Positions 28,460 through 38,319 of a stretch of DNA of 64,000 nucleotides are shown here, in pieces (within the stretch, counting starts at the first letter, position 1; each line of letters starts with the position of its first letter). The notes beneath the pieces were generated by a model, which searched no databases, was not told the DNA's origin, and was given only the letters and a program-made list of their open reading frames with translations. This DNA comes from Paracidovorax konjaci (lineage in GTDB: Bacteria > Pseudomonadota > Gammaproteobacteria > Burkholderiales > Burkholderiaceae_C). The stretch lies in assembly GCF_900112675.1 (NCBI RefSeq), contig NZ_FOMQ01000003.1, positions 124,001 through 188,000 of the forward strand, given 5' to 3'. Both the position numbers and the translations under genes were made by a program.

Positions 28460-30706
28460 ATGCCCTCCACGATCGACGTACGGCAATCGCCAGTGCCAGG
28501 AACACCCACGGGGACTGCTGTGGAGCGACTCCTTCGCGAGCAACAGACGCTGCTGGACAGTGCCGGCGTAGGCATCGTTTTCATCCGCCAGCGGCAGGTG
28601 GTTCGCTGCAATCCGCGATATGCCGAGATATTCGGATATGCATCCACTTCGGAGGCCATCGGACAAAGCAGCCAAAGCCTCTACCCCAGCCCAGGGGCAT
28701 TTCGCGAATTGGGCAGGAACGCCTACCCCACCCTTTCCAAAGGCTTGGCCTATCGCTGCGAATGCCAGATGCGCAGGAAGAATGGCCGGCTGTTCTGGGG
28801 GAGCCTGACGGGCCGGCTCATCAATGCGGACGACACGTCCGAAGGGTCCATCTGGATCATCGACGACATCGATGAACAACGGCACGCCGAGGTCCGCCTG
28901 CACGCAGCGATCCGCGAAAAGCAGGCGCTGTTCGACCACGCGATGGTCGGCATCGCCTTCATTCGCAACCGCCGGCTCACGCGGTGCAATCGGCATTTCG
29001 AGCACATGCTGGGCTACCTGCCGGGTGAATTGGCCGAAGGGTCCCCCCGGCAATGGCATTTCAATGACGACGAGTGGGAGGAAGCCGAACGGCGCTCCCG
29101 CCTGGACCCGGAGAGGTCTCCCGGATTCACCGGCGAAATGGTGCTGCGTGCCAAGGATGGCCGGCCGGTCGTATGCGAAGTCCGCCGCCGCGCACTGGAC
29201 CCGATGTATCCGGAGCAAGGCTCCGTCTGCATCGCCATGGACGTGAGCGCGCAGAGGAAGGCGCAGTCCGAACTGGCCCGCATGCACGCGGAACTCGAGC
29301 ACCAGGTCAAGGAGCGAACCCGCCAGCTCAGCGAAACCGTCGAGAGCCTCCACCGCGAGATCAATGACCGCAAGCACGACCAGGAACGGATCTACTGGCT
29401 GGCCCATTACGACCCGTTGACCGGGCTCCCCAACCGCACTCTGCTGGCGGAACGGGCCCAGCACGCGATCCGCATAGCCCAGGAGAACAATACACCGCTG
29501 GCCGTCGTTTTCCTCGACCTCGACCACTTCAAGCATGTCAACGACTCTCTCGGCCACAGGGTCGGAGATGCCTTGCTGGTCGAGATTGCGAAACGACTGC
29601 GCGCCGTCGTGCGCGACCGCGATACGGTCTCTCGCCTCGGAGGCGATGAATTCATTCTTCTCCTGCCCGGCGCCAACGCACACGGTGCCACCCGCGTCGC
29701 CACAAAGCTCCAGGAAGCGTCACGCCATCCATACCAGATCGGCCACCATGAACTCACCATGGCGCCATCCATGGGCATTGCCCTCTTCCCGAGCGATGGG
29801 ACCGATTTCGATACCCTGACCCAGTCGGCAGACGTGGCGATGTACCGCGCCAAGCTGGACGGCCGCAACACCTATCGATTTTTCACGCCGGAGATGCAGG
29901 CACAGTCTGCACGCGCGCTGTTGCTGGAAAACGCTTTGCGCCGCGCTTTGGAGCGCAACCAGCTCCACCTGCACTACCAACCCCAGATCACCATCGCCAC
30001 CGGAGAGGTGCGCAGCGTGGAAGCCTTGCTGCGGTGGGAGCATCCCGAGCTGGGCACCATCTCTCCCGCAGAATTCATCCCCATCGCCGAAGACAGCGGC
30101 CAGATACTGCAGATCGGAGAATGGGTCATGCGCACGGCACTGGCGCAATTGCAGGCGTGGCATGGAATGGGCCTGGATTGGCTTTCCATGGCCGTCAATC
30201 TGTCGGCCCTGCAGTTCCGGCAGCCTCAACTGCCCGAACTCGTCAGCCGGATCCTCGACGACACCCAGCTACGTCCCAACCGGCTCGAACTCGAATTGAC
30301 CGAAGGTGTGGCCGTGGACGATCCGCGATCGGCCATTGCCACCATGGATCAACTCCATGCCCGCGGCGTCCGCATGTCCATGGACGACTTCGGCACCGGC
30401 TACTCGTCATTGAGCCAGCTGAAGAGGTTCCAGATCTACAAACTGAAGATCGATCAGTCTTTCGTGCGCGATCTGGGGGCCGACAGCAACGACCGGGCCA
30501 TCGTCAGCGCGATCATCCGCATGGCGCAGGCCCTCGGCATCCGCACCACCGCAGAAGGCGTGGAAACCGCTGAACAACTGGAATACCTGCAGGAGCAAGG
30601 ATGCGATGAGGCGCAGGGCTACTATTTCAGCAGGCCCCTGCCTTCCAAAGACATTACCGCACTGATCCTGAACCGCGAGATCCGGCTCGCTCGCCAGCCC
30701 GGATGA
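28460..30706 (+). CDS. PAS-PAS-GGDEF-EAL cyclic-di-GMP protein
   Basis: A 748-residue cytoplasmic sensor without membrane segments. Two PAS domains occupy about residues 20-150 and 150-280, followed by a coiled coil (ELARMHAELEHQVKERTRQL). The diguanylate cyclase domain has an intact RLGGDEF (near 395). The phosphodiesterase domain has EALLRWEHP (near 520), the ELTEG, DDFGTGYSSL and KIDQSFVRDL metal-binding segments, and AEGVET. Both halves look catalytically complete, so the net activity is probably set by the PAS ligands. The start ATG at 28460 lacks a clear ribosome site. It faces glmM tail to tail with a 24-base gap. Confidence 0.93.
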   Translation: MPSTIDVRQSPVPGTPTGTAVERLLREQQTLLDSAGVGIVFIRQRQVVRCNPRYAEIFGYASTSEAIGQSSQSLYPSPGAFRELGRNAYPTLSKGLAYRCECQMRRKNGRLFWGSLTGRLINADDTSEGSIWIIDDIDEQRHAEVRLHAAIREKQALFDHAMVGIAFIRNRRLTRCNRHFEHMLGYLPGELAEGSPRQWHFNDDEWEEAERRSRLDPERSPGFTGEMVLRAKDGRPVVCEVRRRALDPMYPEQGSVCIAMDVSAQRKAQSELARMHAELEHQVKERTRQLSETVESLHREINDRKHDQERIYWLAHYDPLTGLPNRTLLAERAQHAIRIAQENNTPLAVVFLDLDHFKHVNDSLGHRVGDALLVEIAKRLRAVVRDRDTVSRLGGDEFILLLPGANAHGATRVATKLQEASRHPYQIGHHELTMAPSMGIALFPSDGTDFDTLTQSADVAMYRAKLDGRNTYRFFTPEMQAQSARALLLENALRRALERNQLHLHYQPQITIATGEVRSVEALLRWEHPELGTISPAEFIPIAEDSGQILQIGEWVMRTALAQLQAWHGMGLDWLSMAVNLSALQFRQPQLPELVSRILDDTQLRPNRLELELTEGVAVDDPRSAIATMDQLHARGVRMSMDDFGTGYSSLSQLKRFQIYKLKIDQSFVRDLGADSNDRAIVSAIIRMAQALGIRTTAEGVETAEQLEYLQEQGCDEAQGYYFSRPLPSKDITALILNREIRLARQPG

Positions 30707-30730
30707 TGTTCTGCCTCCCGCAGGCCGCTT

Positions 30731-32065
30731 TCAGCCCGCGCGTGCGGCATCCGCCAGTTGCTGCGCGAAATGGCTGGCCCGGTCTGCATCGCTGGTTTCC
30801 ACCATCACACGCAACAGCGGCTCGGTACCGCTGGCACGAACCAGAACACGCCCTTCTCCACCCAGTTCGGATTCCACGGAACGCAAGGTCTGGTCGAGCA
30901 CCGGATTGGCCTTCCAGTCCTGGCCCGGCGCCAATCGAACGTTGACCAAGACCTGGGGAAAAAGCCGGAGCTTCTCCAGCATCTTAGCGAGGCCGCGTCC
31001 ACTGCGCACGCATGCCTGCAGAATCTGCAGCGCACTCACCAGTCCGTCTCCCGTCGTATGCCGGTCCAGCGCCAACAGATGACCGGACCCTTCGCCGCCC
31101 AGGAGCCAACGGCGGCGGGCCAGTTCTTCGAGCACATAGCGGTCGCCGACCTTGGCCCGCACCAGTTCCACGCCATCGGCCTTGAGTGCCAACTCCACCG
31201 CCATGTTGGTCATCAGCGTGCCCACCACGCCAGGGAGTTGTTCGCCCCGCGAGAGCCGGTCGGCGGCCATGAGGTACAGCAGTTCGTCTCCGTTGTAGAG
31301 CCTGCCGGCAGCGTCCACCATCTGCAGACGGTCGGCATCGCCGTCGAGAGCCACGCCGAAATCGGCCCTGTTGGCACGCACGGCCCGGACAAGGGCATCG
31401 GGATGGGTCGCCCCGACCTGGTGGTTGATATTGAGTCCATCCGGAGAGCACCCGATCGCCAGCACTTCTGCGCCCAACTCATGGAAGACCTTGGGTGCAA
31501 TGTGATAGGCCGCTCCGTGGGCCGCATCCACCACGATCTTGACGCCTTTGAGGGTGAGGTCCTGAGGAAAAGTGCTTTTGCAGAATTCGATATACCGCCC
31601 GGCCGCATCTTCCAGCCGCCGGGCTTTGCCCAGGGACGCAGAGTCGGCCCAGGCAGGCGCTTCATCCAGGGCGGCTTCGACAGCCAACTCCCATTCGTCC
31701 GGCAGCTTGGTGCCCTGCGCACTGAAGAATTTGATCCCGTTGTCGGGGTATGCATTGTGGCTCGCGCTGATCACCACGCCCAGGCTGGCCCGCTGGGCGC
31801 GGGTCAGGTAGGCAACGCCCGGCGTGGGCAGAGGCCCCAGCAGCACGACATCGACGCCTGCAGAGTTGAACCCCGACTCCAGGGCGCTTTCCAGCATGTA
31901 GCCTGAAATGCGCGTGTCCTTGCCAATCAATACGGTGGGTCGCTCCTCGGTGCGCCGCAGCACCCGCCCAACGGCGTGCGCGAGCCGCAACACGAAGTCG
32001 GGAGTGATCGGCGCCTGCCCCACGGTCCCTCGAATGCCATCCGTCCCGAAATATTTCCTTGCCAT
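30731..32065 (-). CDS. glmM: Phosphoglucosamine mutase
   Basis: A 444-residue enzyme converting glucosamine-6-phosphate to glucosamine-1-phosphate for peptidoglycan and LPS. The N-terminus [13 protein letters not shown] is standard. The catalytic phosphoserine is in [17 protein letters not shown] (about residue 103), the metal loop is [13 protein letters not shown] (near 245) and the C-terminal phosphate loop is [14 protein letters not shown]. The ATG at 32065 has an AGGAG ribosome site, and the 17 extra upstream residues are leader. It follows folP in the usual ftsH-folP-glmM order. Confidence 0.98.
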   Translation of the reverse strand: MARKYFGTDGIRGTVGQAPITPDFVLRLAHAVGRVLRRTEERPTVLIGKDTRISGYMLESALESGFNSAGVDVVLLGPLPTPGVAYLTRAQRASLGVVISASHNAYPDNGIKFFSAQGTKLPDEWELAVEAALDEAPAWADSASLGKARRLEDAAGRYIEFCKSTFPQDLTLKGVKIVVDAAHGAAYHIAPKVFHELGAEVLAIGCSPDGLNINHQVGATHPDALVRAVRANRADFGVALDGDADRLQMVDAAGRLYNGDELLYLMAADRLSRGEQLPGVVGTLMTNMAVELALKADGVELVRAKVGDRYVLEELARRRWLLGGEGSGHLLALDRHTTGDGLVSALQILQACVRSGRGLAKMLEKLRLFPQVLVNVRLAPGQDWKANPVLDQTLRSVESELGGEGRVLVRASGTEPLLRVMVETSDADRASHFAQQLADAARAG

Positions 32066-32112
32066 TGTTGTTCTCCTGTTGGCCCGTCCGAAGAGCCCGC
32101 GTTGCCCTTCGA

Positions 32113-32949
32113 TCAAGGTGCCGATGGTACCTGTGCCGCTTCCCAGACCTGCAATGCAGCGACGGTTTCCCGCACATCGTGCACGCGAACGATCCGGGCC
32201 CCCCGCTCCACCGAAAGCAACGCTGCCGCCACGCTGGGCACCATCCGCTCATCCACCGCGGCTTGCGTCACTGCGCCCAGTGATGACTTGCGCGACCAAC
32301 CCGCCAGCCAGGGGTAACCATTCGCAGCCAGCAAACGCTGCTGGGCCAGCAGCGCGAAATTCTGTTCCACGGTCTTTCCGAATCCAATCCCACTGTCCAG
32401 CACAATTCGGGACTTTTCGACTCCATGCCGCCGTAAACATTGCAAAGTTTGCTCTAAAAATGATAGCACCTGCCCCACCACGTCTCCACACATGGGGGTG
32501 ATCTGCATGGTCTGGGGATCGCGGTGCATGTGCATCAGGCAAACCCCGCATTGTCCATGGCGAACCACGGCATCGATCGCTCCTGGTTGCCGAAGCGCCC
32601 AAATGTCGTTGATGACATCGGCTCCCAGTTCAAGCACCGCCTCCATCACTGCCGGCTTGTAGGTATCCACCGAGATCGGCACCCCCCAGCGCACCGCCTC
32701 TCTCACGACCGGCAGAACCCGCGCCAGTTCCTCGTCCAGAGAGACCGCAGGGCTTCCGGGCCGGGTGGACTCACCCCCGATGTCCAGAATATGGGCACCC
32801 TGCCGCAAAAGCTCCTCACCATGGCGCAACGCCGCGCTCGATGAAGCATGGCGCCCCCCATCGGAAAACGAATCGGGTGTCGCGTTCAGGATGCCCATGA
32901 CGCGAGGACGTGTCAGATCGATTCGAAATCTTGAAGTCTGCCAATACAT
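32113..32949 (-). CDS. folP: Dihydropteroate synthase
   Basis: A 278-residue TIM-barrel enzyme joining p-aminobenzoate to dihydropterin pyrophosphate in folate synthesis, the sulfonamide target. The signature loops are [17 protein letters not shown] (residues 18-34), [11 protein letters not shown] (56-66), DINDIW-type VINDIWALR, and GWSRKSSLG near the end. Codons at 32451-32468 lie in copy 2 of the dispersed AT-rich repeat. It sits between ftsH and glmM. Confidence 0.97.
   Translation of the reverse strand: MYWQTSRFRIDLTRPRVMGILNATPDSFSDGGRHASSSAALRHGEELLRQGAHILDIGGESTRPGSPAVSLDEELARVLPVVREAVRWGVPISVDTYKPAVMEAVLELGADVINDIWALRQPGAIDAVVRHGQCGVCLMHMHRDPQTMQITPMCGDVVGQVLSFLEQTLQCLRRHGVEKSRIVLDSGIGFGKTVEQNFALLAQQRLLAANGYPWLAGWSRKSSLGAVTQAAVDERMVPSVAAALLSVERGARIVRVHDVRETVAALQVWEAAQVPSAP
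32451..32468. repeat. GCTAT-N8-ATAGCA repeat, copy 2
   Basis: GCTCTAAAAATGATAGCA inside folP (minus-strand reading VLSFLE). It matches copies 1 and 3 in both arms except one base of the left arm. Confidence 0.45.
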
Positions 32950-33026
32950 GGAAATTCAACCTCTGCAGCGGCGGCGGCTTGCCGCGATGGATGGGCTTGG
33001 CGTAATACCGGTTGATGTACCGGCTG

Positions 33027-33055
33027 AAAAGCGAAAACGGGGCCAATGCCCCGTT
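33027..33055 (-). terminator. Intrinsic terminator after ftsH
   Basis: On the minus strand ACGGGGC pairs with GCCCCGT around loop ATTG (33037-33054), followed by TTTCGCTTTTC. It lies between ftsH and folP, so folP-glmM probably depends on read-through or its own promoter. Confidence 0.68.
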
Positions 33056-33132
33056 CGAGTGGATTCTTGCGGAAGCCTCCCCAGCACCGGCTGAAGAGGC
33101 CCACTGCAGATCTGCCAAGTCTGCTCTGCAAC

Positions 33133-35055
33133 TTATGCCGCGGTCGGCGCAGGATCGCTGGTCACCGGGGCTGGCGTTCCACCGCCCGAGTTGTCCCCGC
33201 CAGACGATGGGGTGCGGGGAGTCCAATCCTTGGGAGGGCGTGGAGGCTTGCCGGCCATGATGTCATCCAGCTGCTCGGTGTCGATGGTTTCCCATTCCAG
33301 CAATGCGTTCGCCATGGCGTGCATCTTGTCCTGGTTGTCTTCGATCAGTTGACGGGCCTGCGCATATTGCTCATCAATGATGCGACGGACCTCGCCATCG
33401 ACCTTCTCCATCGTCTGCTCGCTCATGTTGTTGGTCTTGGTGACCGAACGCCCGAGGAAAACCTCTCCTTCGTTTTCGGCATACACCATGGGACCCAACG
33501 CCTCGGTCATGCCGTAGCGGGTGACCATATCGCGGGCGATCGATGTCGCGCGCTCGAAGTCGTTGCTCGCGCCCGTGGTCATCTGATTCATGAAGACTTC
33601 TTCAGCAATGCGTCCACCGAACAGCATGCTGATCTGATTGAGCATGTATTCCCGGTCGTAGCTGTAGCGGTCCTTTTCCGGCAGGCTCATGGTCACCCCC
33701 AGGGCACGGCCACGAGGAATGATGGTGACCTTGTGCACCGGGTCGCACTTGGGCAGCAACTTGCCGATCAGCGCGTGTCCCGCTTCATGGTAGGCAGTGT
33801 TGCGGCGCTCTTCTTCAGGCATCACCATGCTCTTGCGCTCGGGGCCCATGATGATCTTGTCCTTGGCCTTCTCGAAGTCCTGCATCTCGACCGTTCGCGC
33901 ATTGCGGCGTGCAGCCATCAGGGCCGCTTCGTTGCAGAGGTTCGCCAGATCGGCGCCCGACATGCCGGGCGTGCCGCGGGCGATCACGCCAGGATTCACA
34001 TCCTGCCCCACCGGAACCTTGCGCATGTGCACATTGAGGATCTGCTCGCGGCCACGGATGTCCGGCAGCGTGACATAGACCTGCCGGTCGAAACGGCCGG
34101 GGCGCAGCAAAGCAGCGTCAAGGATGTCGGGCCGGTTGGTCGCCGCCACCACGATCACACCCAGGTTGGTTTCAAAACCGTCCATCTCGACCAGCATCTG
34201 GTTCAGGGTCTGTTCACGCTCGTCATTGCCCCCGCCCAATCCCGCTCCGCGCTGGCGGCCCACGGCATCGATTTCATCGATGAAGATGATGCAGGGGGCG
34301 TTTTTCTTGGCGTTCTCGAACATGTCGCGAACACGGGCAGCACCCACGCCCACGAACATTTCAACGAAGTCCGAACCGGAGATGCTGAAGAAAGGAACCT
34401 TGGCTTCGCCCGCGATGGATTTGGCCAAAAGGGTCTTGCCCGTTCCCGGGGGGCCGACCAGCAGAAGGCCGCGGGGAATGCGTCCGCCGAGCTTCTGGAA
34501 TTTCTGGGGGTCCTTCAGGAAGTCCACCACTTCCTTGACTTCTTCCTTGGCCTCGTCGCATCCCGCTACGTCGGCGAAGGTGACGGTGTTGTTGTTCTCA
34601 TCGAGCATCCGCGCCTTGCTCTTGCCGAAGCTGAACGCACCACCCTTGCCGCCGCCCTGCATCTGCCGCATGAAATAAACCCACACACCGATCAGCAGAA
34701 GCATCGGGCCCCAGCTGACCAACAACGTCATGAGCAGGGAGCCTTCCTCGCGTGGCTTCACATCGAACTTGACGTTGTTGTTGATAAGGTCTCCCACCAG
34801 GCCTCGGTCCAGGTAGGTGGCAGTCGTCCGGAGCTTGCGGTCGTCGGAGGTGGTGGCTACGATTTCCGTGCCGCCCTGCCCTTCCTGAATGGTCGCGCTC
34901 TTGATCCGGTTGCTGCGCACTTCTTCCAGGAACTCCGAATATCCGATGGTGCCGGCGCCTGCGCCTGCGCGGGTGTCAAATTGCTTGAACACCGTAAACA
35001 GCACCATGGCGATCACCAGCCATACGGCAATTTTCGAAAACCATTGATTGTTCAA
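33133..35055 (-). CDS. ftsH: ATP-dependent zinc metalloprotease FtsH
   Basis: A 640-residue inner-membrane AAA protease that degrades membrane proteins and short-lived regulators such as LpxC and sigma-32. Two membrane helices (about 8-24 and 108-128) flank a periplasmic domain. The AAA module has Walker A GPPGTGKT (near 203), Walker [12 protein letters not shown] and the [21 protein letters not shown]. The zinc site HEAGH is near 427, and a distal Asp follows. The C-terminal 45 residues are Pro/Thr/Ser-rich and disordered. It follows rlmE after 199 bases, as in E. coli. Confidence 0.98.
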   Translation of the reverse strand: MNNQWFSKIAVWLVIAMVLFTVFKQFDTRAGAGAGTIGYSEFLEEVRSNRIKSATIQEGQGGTEIVATTSDDRKLRTTATYLDRGLVGDLINNNVKFDVKPREEGSLLMTLLVSWGPMLLLIGVWVYFMRQMQGGGKGGAFSFGKSKARMLDENNNTVTFADVAGCDEAKEEVKEVVDFLKDPQKFQKLGGRIPRGLLLVGPPGTGKTLLAKSIAGEAKVPFFSISGSDFVEMFVGVGAARVRDMFENAKKNAPCIIFIDEIDAVGRQRGAGLGGGNDEREQTLNQMLVEMDGFETNLGVIVVAATNRPDILDAALLRPGRFDRQVYVTLPDIRGREQILNVHMRKVPVGQDVNPGVIARGTPGMSGADLANLCNEAALMAARRNARTVEMQDFEKAKDKIIMGPERKSMVMPEEERRNTAYHEAGHALIGKLLPKCDPVHKVTIIPRGRALGVTMSLPEKDRYSYDREYMLNQISMLFGGRIAEEVFMNQMTTGASNDFERATSIARDMVTRYGMTEALGPMVYAENEGEVFLGRSVTKTNNMSEQTMEKVDGEVRRIIDEQYAQARQLIEDNQDKMHAMANALLEWETIDTEQLDDIMAGKPPRPPKDWTPRTPSSGGDNSGGGTPAPVTSDPAPTAA

Positions 35056-35254
35056 AGCGGAGCTCCAGAATCGAGGGATAGAACGGCAGGGTCACAGGCC
35101 CATGAATGGCATGTCCCAGCGCATTTGAGGGCGCATTTTAGGCCTTTCAAGGTGAGCAAGGCCGTCACTTACCCCAACCGCGCCTATGGTCACCATAGCC
35201 GGGGTATCCGAGCCACGAAAAACGGACGGGCATTCAGACCGAGGATGGGTTTTC

Positions 35255-35911
35255 TTACTTTCTGAGCCCCATGCCGACGAGGAATGTCTCCGAGGATTTA
35301 TCCCTCGAGGCCTTGGGCTTGAAAGGCTTCACCGTGTGAAAGCATTCCTTGAAGAGCTGCACCAACTGGGTGTATCCACTCCCGTGAAACAACTTCACCA
35401 CCAATGCCCCCTCGGGTTTCAGATGCTCCTGGGCAAAGTCCACTGCGAGTTCGATCAGGTGCGCAATCCTTACGCTGTCCACTGACTCGACCCCGGACAG
35501 ATTCGGCGCCATGTCCGAAACCACCACATCGACCGGTCGCCCCTGTACGGCCTGCTGCAGACGCTCGAGCACATCGTCCTCGCGAAAGTCTCCCTGCAGA
35601 AAAGTGACGCCGTCGATGGCTTCCATCGGCAGAATGTCCAGCGCGATGATCGTGCCGTTGAGCTTGCCTGCCGCAGCACCCTCCGGCGCCATGCGCCGTC
35701 TCAGGTATTGGCTCCAGGCGCCGGGTGCGGACCCCAGATCCACCACCACATGCCCAGGCTTGATGAGGCCGAGGCTATCGTCTATTTCCTTGAGCTTGTA
35801 TGCAGCGCGAGCTCGATAGCCCTCTTTCTGCGCCAGCTTGACGTAGGTGTCGTTCACATGGTCATGGAGCCATGCCTTGTTCACCTTCTTGCTTTTTGTG
35901 TTGACTTTCAT
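35255..35911 (-). CDS. rlmE: 23S rRNA (uridine-2'-O) methyltransferase RlmE
   Basis: A 218-residue FtsJ/RrmJ enzyme that methylates U2552 of 23S rRNA. The SAM loop [15 protein letters not shown] is at about residues 56-70. The K-D-K-E catalytic tetrad is present: Lys in AAYKLKEID, Asp in [11 protein letters not shown], Lys in [11 protein letters not shown] and Glu in SSETFLV. It is divergent from yhbY with only 20 bases between start codons, and it precedes ftsH. Confidence 0.97.
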   Translation of the reverse strand: MKVNTKSKKVNKAWLHDHVNDTYVKLAQKEGYRARAAYKLKEIDDSLGLIKPGHVVVDLGSAPGAWSQYLRRRMAPEGAAAGKLNGTIIALDILPMEAIDGVTFLQGDFREDDVLERLQQAVQGRPVDVVVSDMAPNLSGVESVDSVRIAHLIELAVDFAQEHLKPEGALVVKLFHGSGYTQLVQLFKECFHTVKPFKPKASRDKSSETFLVGMGLRK

Positions 35912-35931
35912 CCTGCCTCGATAATACGGCC

Positions 35932-36405
35932 ATGCCCCAAATTCAATTGACTCCTGCAGAGCGCAGGGAATACCGCGCCAGCGCCCACCACCTGGATCCC
36001 GTGGTAATGATCGGCGGAGACGGCCTCACCGCTGCCGTTCAGAAAGAAGTGGATGCCGCCCTGGTGGCCCACGGCCTCATCAAAGTTCGCATCTTCAACG
36101 ATGACCGCGCCGCACGCGAGCAGATCTACCAACAGCTCTCCGAGCAATTGAACGCAGCGCCCATTCAGCATATCGGCAAGCTGATCGTTCTGTGGCGGCC
36201 GCAACCTCCCAAGGCGAAAACGGTTGACGAGGACCGGATGCCAGGTCCTCGAGATGTGAAAGTGCTGAAGTTCAGCAAACGGGGTGGGCAACGTCCTGAA
36301 GTGAAGCAATTGCGTGTCCTGGGCAACCAGCGGCTCACTTCGAGCGGCCAGATCAAGCGGGCGAAGCCCAAGCAGAAGTCCATCAAGAAAAGACAAGCAG
36401 ATTGA
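35932..36405 (+). CDS. yhbY: YhbY-family CRM-domain RNA-binding protein
   Basis: A 157-residue protein with a CRM domain in residues 1-97, including the RNA-binding GGDGLT loop (about 28-33), and a basic Lys/Arg-rich tail of about 60 residues. YhbY binds pre-50S particles and helps ribosome assembly, matching its neighbour RlmE. A -10-like GATAAT (35920-35925) lies only 6 bases before the ATG and there is no ribosome site, so the message could be leaderless. The next gene starts 2 bases after its stop. Confidence 0.93.
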   Translation: MPQIQLTPAERREYRASAHHLDPVVMIGGDGLTAAVQKEVDAALVAHGLIKVRIFNDDRAAREQIYQQLSEQLNAAPIQHIGKLIVLWRPQPPKAKTVDEDRMPGPRDVKVLKFSKRGGQRPEVKQLRVLGNQRLTSSGQIKRAKPKQKSIKKRQAD

Positions 36406-36407
36406 CC

Positions 36408-37157
36408 ATGAGCGCCGGAGTCTCAGTTCCGTCGCAGCGCCATGTCATCTGCATGAAGTGGGGAAGCAAATACGGGCCCGAATATGTGAACCGGCTCTAC
36501 GCAATGGTGCGACGCCATTTGCAGGGGGCATTTCGCTTCATCTGCCTCACGGATGATCCTCAGGGTATCCGCGAAGAGGTGGAGTGTTTTCCGATACCGC
36601 CCCTCGACTTGCCACCGGGGATTCCGGAACGGGGATGGACGAAGCTGGCCACTTTCAGCGGAGACCTGTATGGATTGCAGGGCCCCGCACTGTTCCTCGA
36701 CGTAGATGTTGTCGTAGTCGGTGGACTCGACGAATTTTTCACGCACCCAGGCGAGTTCGTCATCATCCATGACTACAAAAGGCCATGGAGAATCACCGGC
36801 AACTCATCGGTTTACCGGTTCGAAATTGGCAGGCATCCGGATGTGCTGGCTTATTTCCGTGACAACTTCGAAGCCATACGCTCGAAATTTCGAAACGAGC
36901 AGGCTTACTTGTCGGACTTCCTGCATGGGCAGGGAAAACTAAGCTACTGGCCCAAGCCGTGGTGCCCCAGTTTCAAATACCACAGCATCCCACCATGGCC
37001 TCGCAACTATTGGCGGAGCCCGTCGATTCCGCAAGAAGCCAGGATCGTGATCTTTCACGGAGAGTGCAATCCTCCCGATGCCCTTGCGGGAAAGCGCAAC
37101 AGGCGATTTCGCCATATTGAGCCCACGCTGTGGGTGGCAGAACACTGGCGGGAATGA
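36408..37157 (+). CDS. Putative GT-A glycosyltransferase
   Basis: A 249-residue soluble protein that I place only by fold. ALFLDVDVVVVGGLDEFF (about residues 92-109) is a hydrophobic strand with a DxD motif, as in metal-dependent GT-A enzymes of the GT8 type. RFICLTDDP early and HDYKRPWRITGNSSVYRF after the DxD fit donor and acceptor loops. It has a single domain with no membrane segment. The ATG at 36408 is 2 bases after yhbY; a TTG 6 bases upstream is the alternative. The position among ribosome and transcription genes is odd, and the substrate is unknown. Confidence 0.72.
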   Translation: MSAGVSVPSQRHVICMKWGSKYGPEYVNRLYAMVRRHLQGAFRFICLTDDPQGIREEVECFPIPPLDLPPGIPERGWTKLATFSGDLYGLQGPALFLDVDVVVVGGLDEFFTHPGEFVIIHDYKRPWRITGNSSVYRFEIGRHPDVLAYFRDNFEAIRSKFRNEQAYLSDFLHGQGKLSYWPKPWCPSFKYHSIPPWPRNYWRSPSIPQEARIVIFHGECNPPDALAGKRNRRFRHIEPTLWVAEHWRE

Positions 37158-37194
37158 ATGGATTCCCCCGCTCGGCAGGAGCAGCGGAGCTGTC

Positions 37195-37602
37195 CTATCG
37201 AGCGGGAGCAACCCGCAGCAGAACCACCAAGGCACAGATCCATTGCAAGGCGTACATGGCCGTTCCGACGCTGTGCCAAAGCTGCAGATTCATGCGCGCT
37301 ACGATCCTCGGCGCCACTCCGTACTGCACCAGCAGGGCAAGCAGCAGGCCTCCGATGATGTAGAGCATGGATGCCTTCGCCCAAGCGACCTCTACGTGGT
37401 CTTTTCTCGAAGAGAGCACCAGCAGAAGCAGAGCGCATCCAGCAGACACGAAGGTCTGCGCCTCGAACAGGCGCGCAGCCATGTTTCCAGCCATCACGGG
37501 CGTCTGCAGATGCGCAAACAGCATTGGCACAGCCATGAATCCGATCGCGGTCAGGCTACCCCACCACAGAGCTGCGGCCAACAGCGCCAAACGGTAACGC
37601 AT
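37195..37602 (-). CDS. DUF4149-type membrane protein
   Basis: A 135-residue inner-membrane protein with four predicted helices, similar to DUF4149/TMEM205-like proteins. Helix 1-2 region reads LLAAALWWGSLTAIGFMAVPMLFAHL; NMAARLFEAQTFVSAG follows. Start is the ATG at 37602, 5 bases after GAGG, or the GTG one codon earlier. It lies 25 bases downstream of greA on the same strand, a common pairing in this family. Function unknown. Confidence 0.82.
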   Translation of the reverse strand: MRYRLALLAAALWWGSLTAIGFMAVPMLFAHLQTPVMAGNMAARLFEAQTFVSAGCALLLLVLSSRKDHVEVAWAKASMLYIIGGLLLALLVQYGVAPRIVARMNLQLWHSVGTAMYALQWICALVVLLRVAPAR

Positions 37603-37627
37603 CACGGCCTCAAATACGCTTGCTCAG

Positions 37628-38104
37628 TCACAAGTAACGCACTCCCACCACTTCATAGCGCCGCAGCCCACCGGGCGCCTGCACCTCGGCAGTATCGCCC
37701 TCTTCTTTTCCGATGAGCGCGCGGGCAATCGGGCTGGACACATTGATCAGCCCCAGCTTGAGATCCGCCTCGTCTTCGCCCACGATCTGATAGGTCACGA
37801 GATCGCCGGAATCCTCGTCTTCCACATCCACCGTGGCCCCAAAAACCACCTTGCCATCCGCATCCAGCTGCGAGGGATCGATGACCTGCGCCGCAGAGAG
37901 TTTGCCCTCGACTTCCTGGATCCGTCCTTCTATGAATCCCTGGCGGTCTTTGGCAGCCTCGTATTCGGCGTTTTCACTCAGGTCGCCCTGCGCCCGTGCT
38001 TCGGCGATGGCATTGATGACAGAAGGACGCTCAACGGTCTTGAGGCGGTGCAGTTCCTCCTTGAGCTTCTCCGCCCCGCGTTTGGTAATGGGAATGGTGG
38101 CCAT
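37628..38104 (-). CDS. greA: Transcription elongation factor GreA
   Basis: A 158-residue factor that enters the RNA polymerase secondary channel and stimulates cleavage of backtracked RNA. The N-terminal coiled coil (about residues 8-75) carries the acidic tip [12 protein letters not shown] (D and E near 41-44). The C-terminal FKBP-like domain has ISPLG-equivalent [17 protein letters not shown]. The ATG at 38104 gives [14 protein letters not shown]; the 31 residues upstream are leader. It is downstream of carB after a terminator-like hairpin. Confidence 0.97.
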   Translation of the reverse strand: MATIPITKRGAEKLKEELHRLKTVERPSVINAIAEARAQGDLSENAEYEAAKDRQGFIEGRIQEVEGKLSAAQVIDPSQLDADGKVVFGATVDVEDEDSGDLVTYQIVGEDEADLKLGLINVSSPIARALIGKEEGDTAEVQAPGGLRRYEVVGVRYL

Positions 38105-38131
38105 CGAATCAGTCTCCACGTTCAACTCATA

Positions 38132-38147
38132 CCGTGCATATGCACGG
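38132..38147. promoter_or_regulatory. 16-base palindrome upstream of greA
   Basis: CCGTGCATATGCACGG is a perfect inverted repeat 27 bases before the greA start. It may be an operator or part of the leader structure; no regulator is recognised. Confidence 0.35.
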
Positions 38148-38189
38148 CCTACAGCGCCGAGTTCCTCAGAAAGTCCCTGCAAGCGCCCC

Positions 38190-38225
38190 AAAAGCAAACC
38201 GCCGCGCGTTGCCGCGCGGCGGTTT
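38190..38225 (-). terminator. Terminator-like hairpin after carAB
   Basis: A 13-base-pair perfect stem, AAACCGCCGCGCG (38196-38208) with CGCGCGGCGGTTT (38213-38225), loop of 4. On the minus strand it is followed by GCTTTT, a short T tail. It separates carB from greA. Confidence 0.68.
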
Positions 38226-38319
38226 CGTTCATGTCAACGCCAAATTATGCCGTTTTTTCAGAGTCGTCCATCACTGCCTTCAAGGGGTAGACGGTCAAAC
38301 TGCTGCAAGAAGATGCGCA

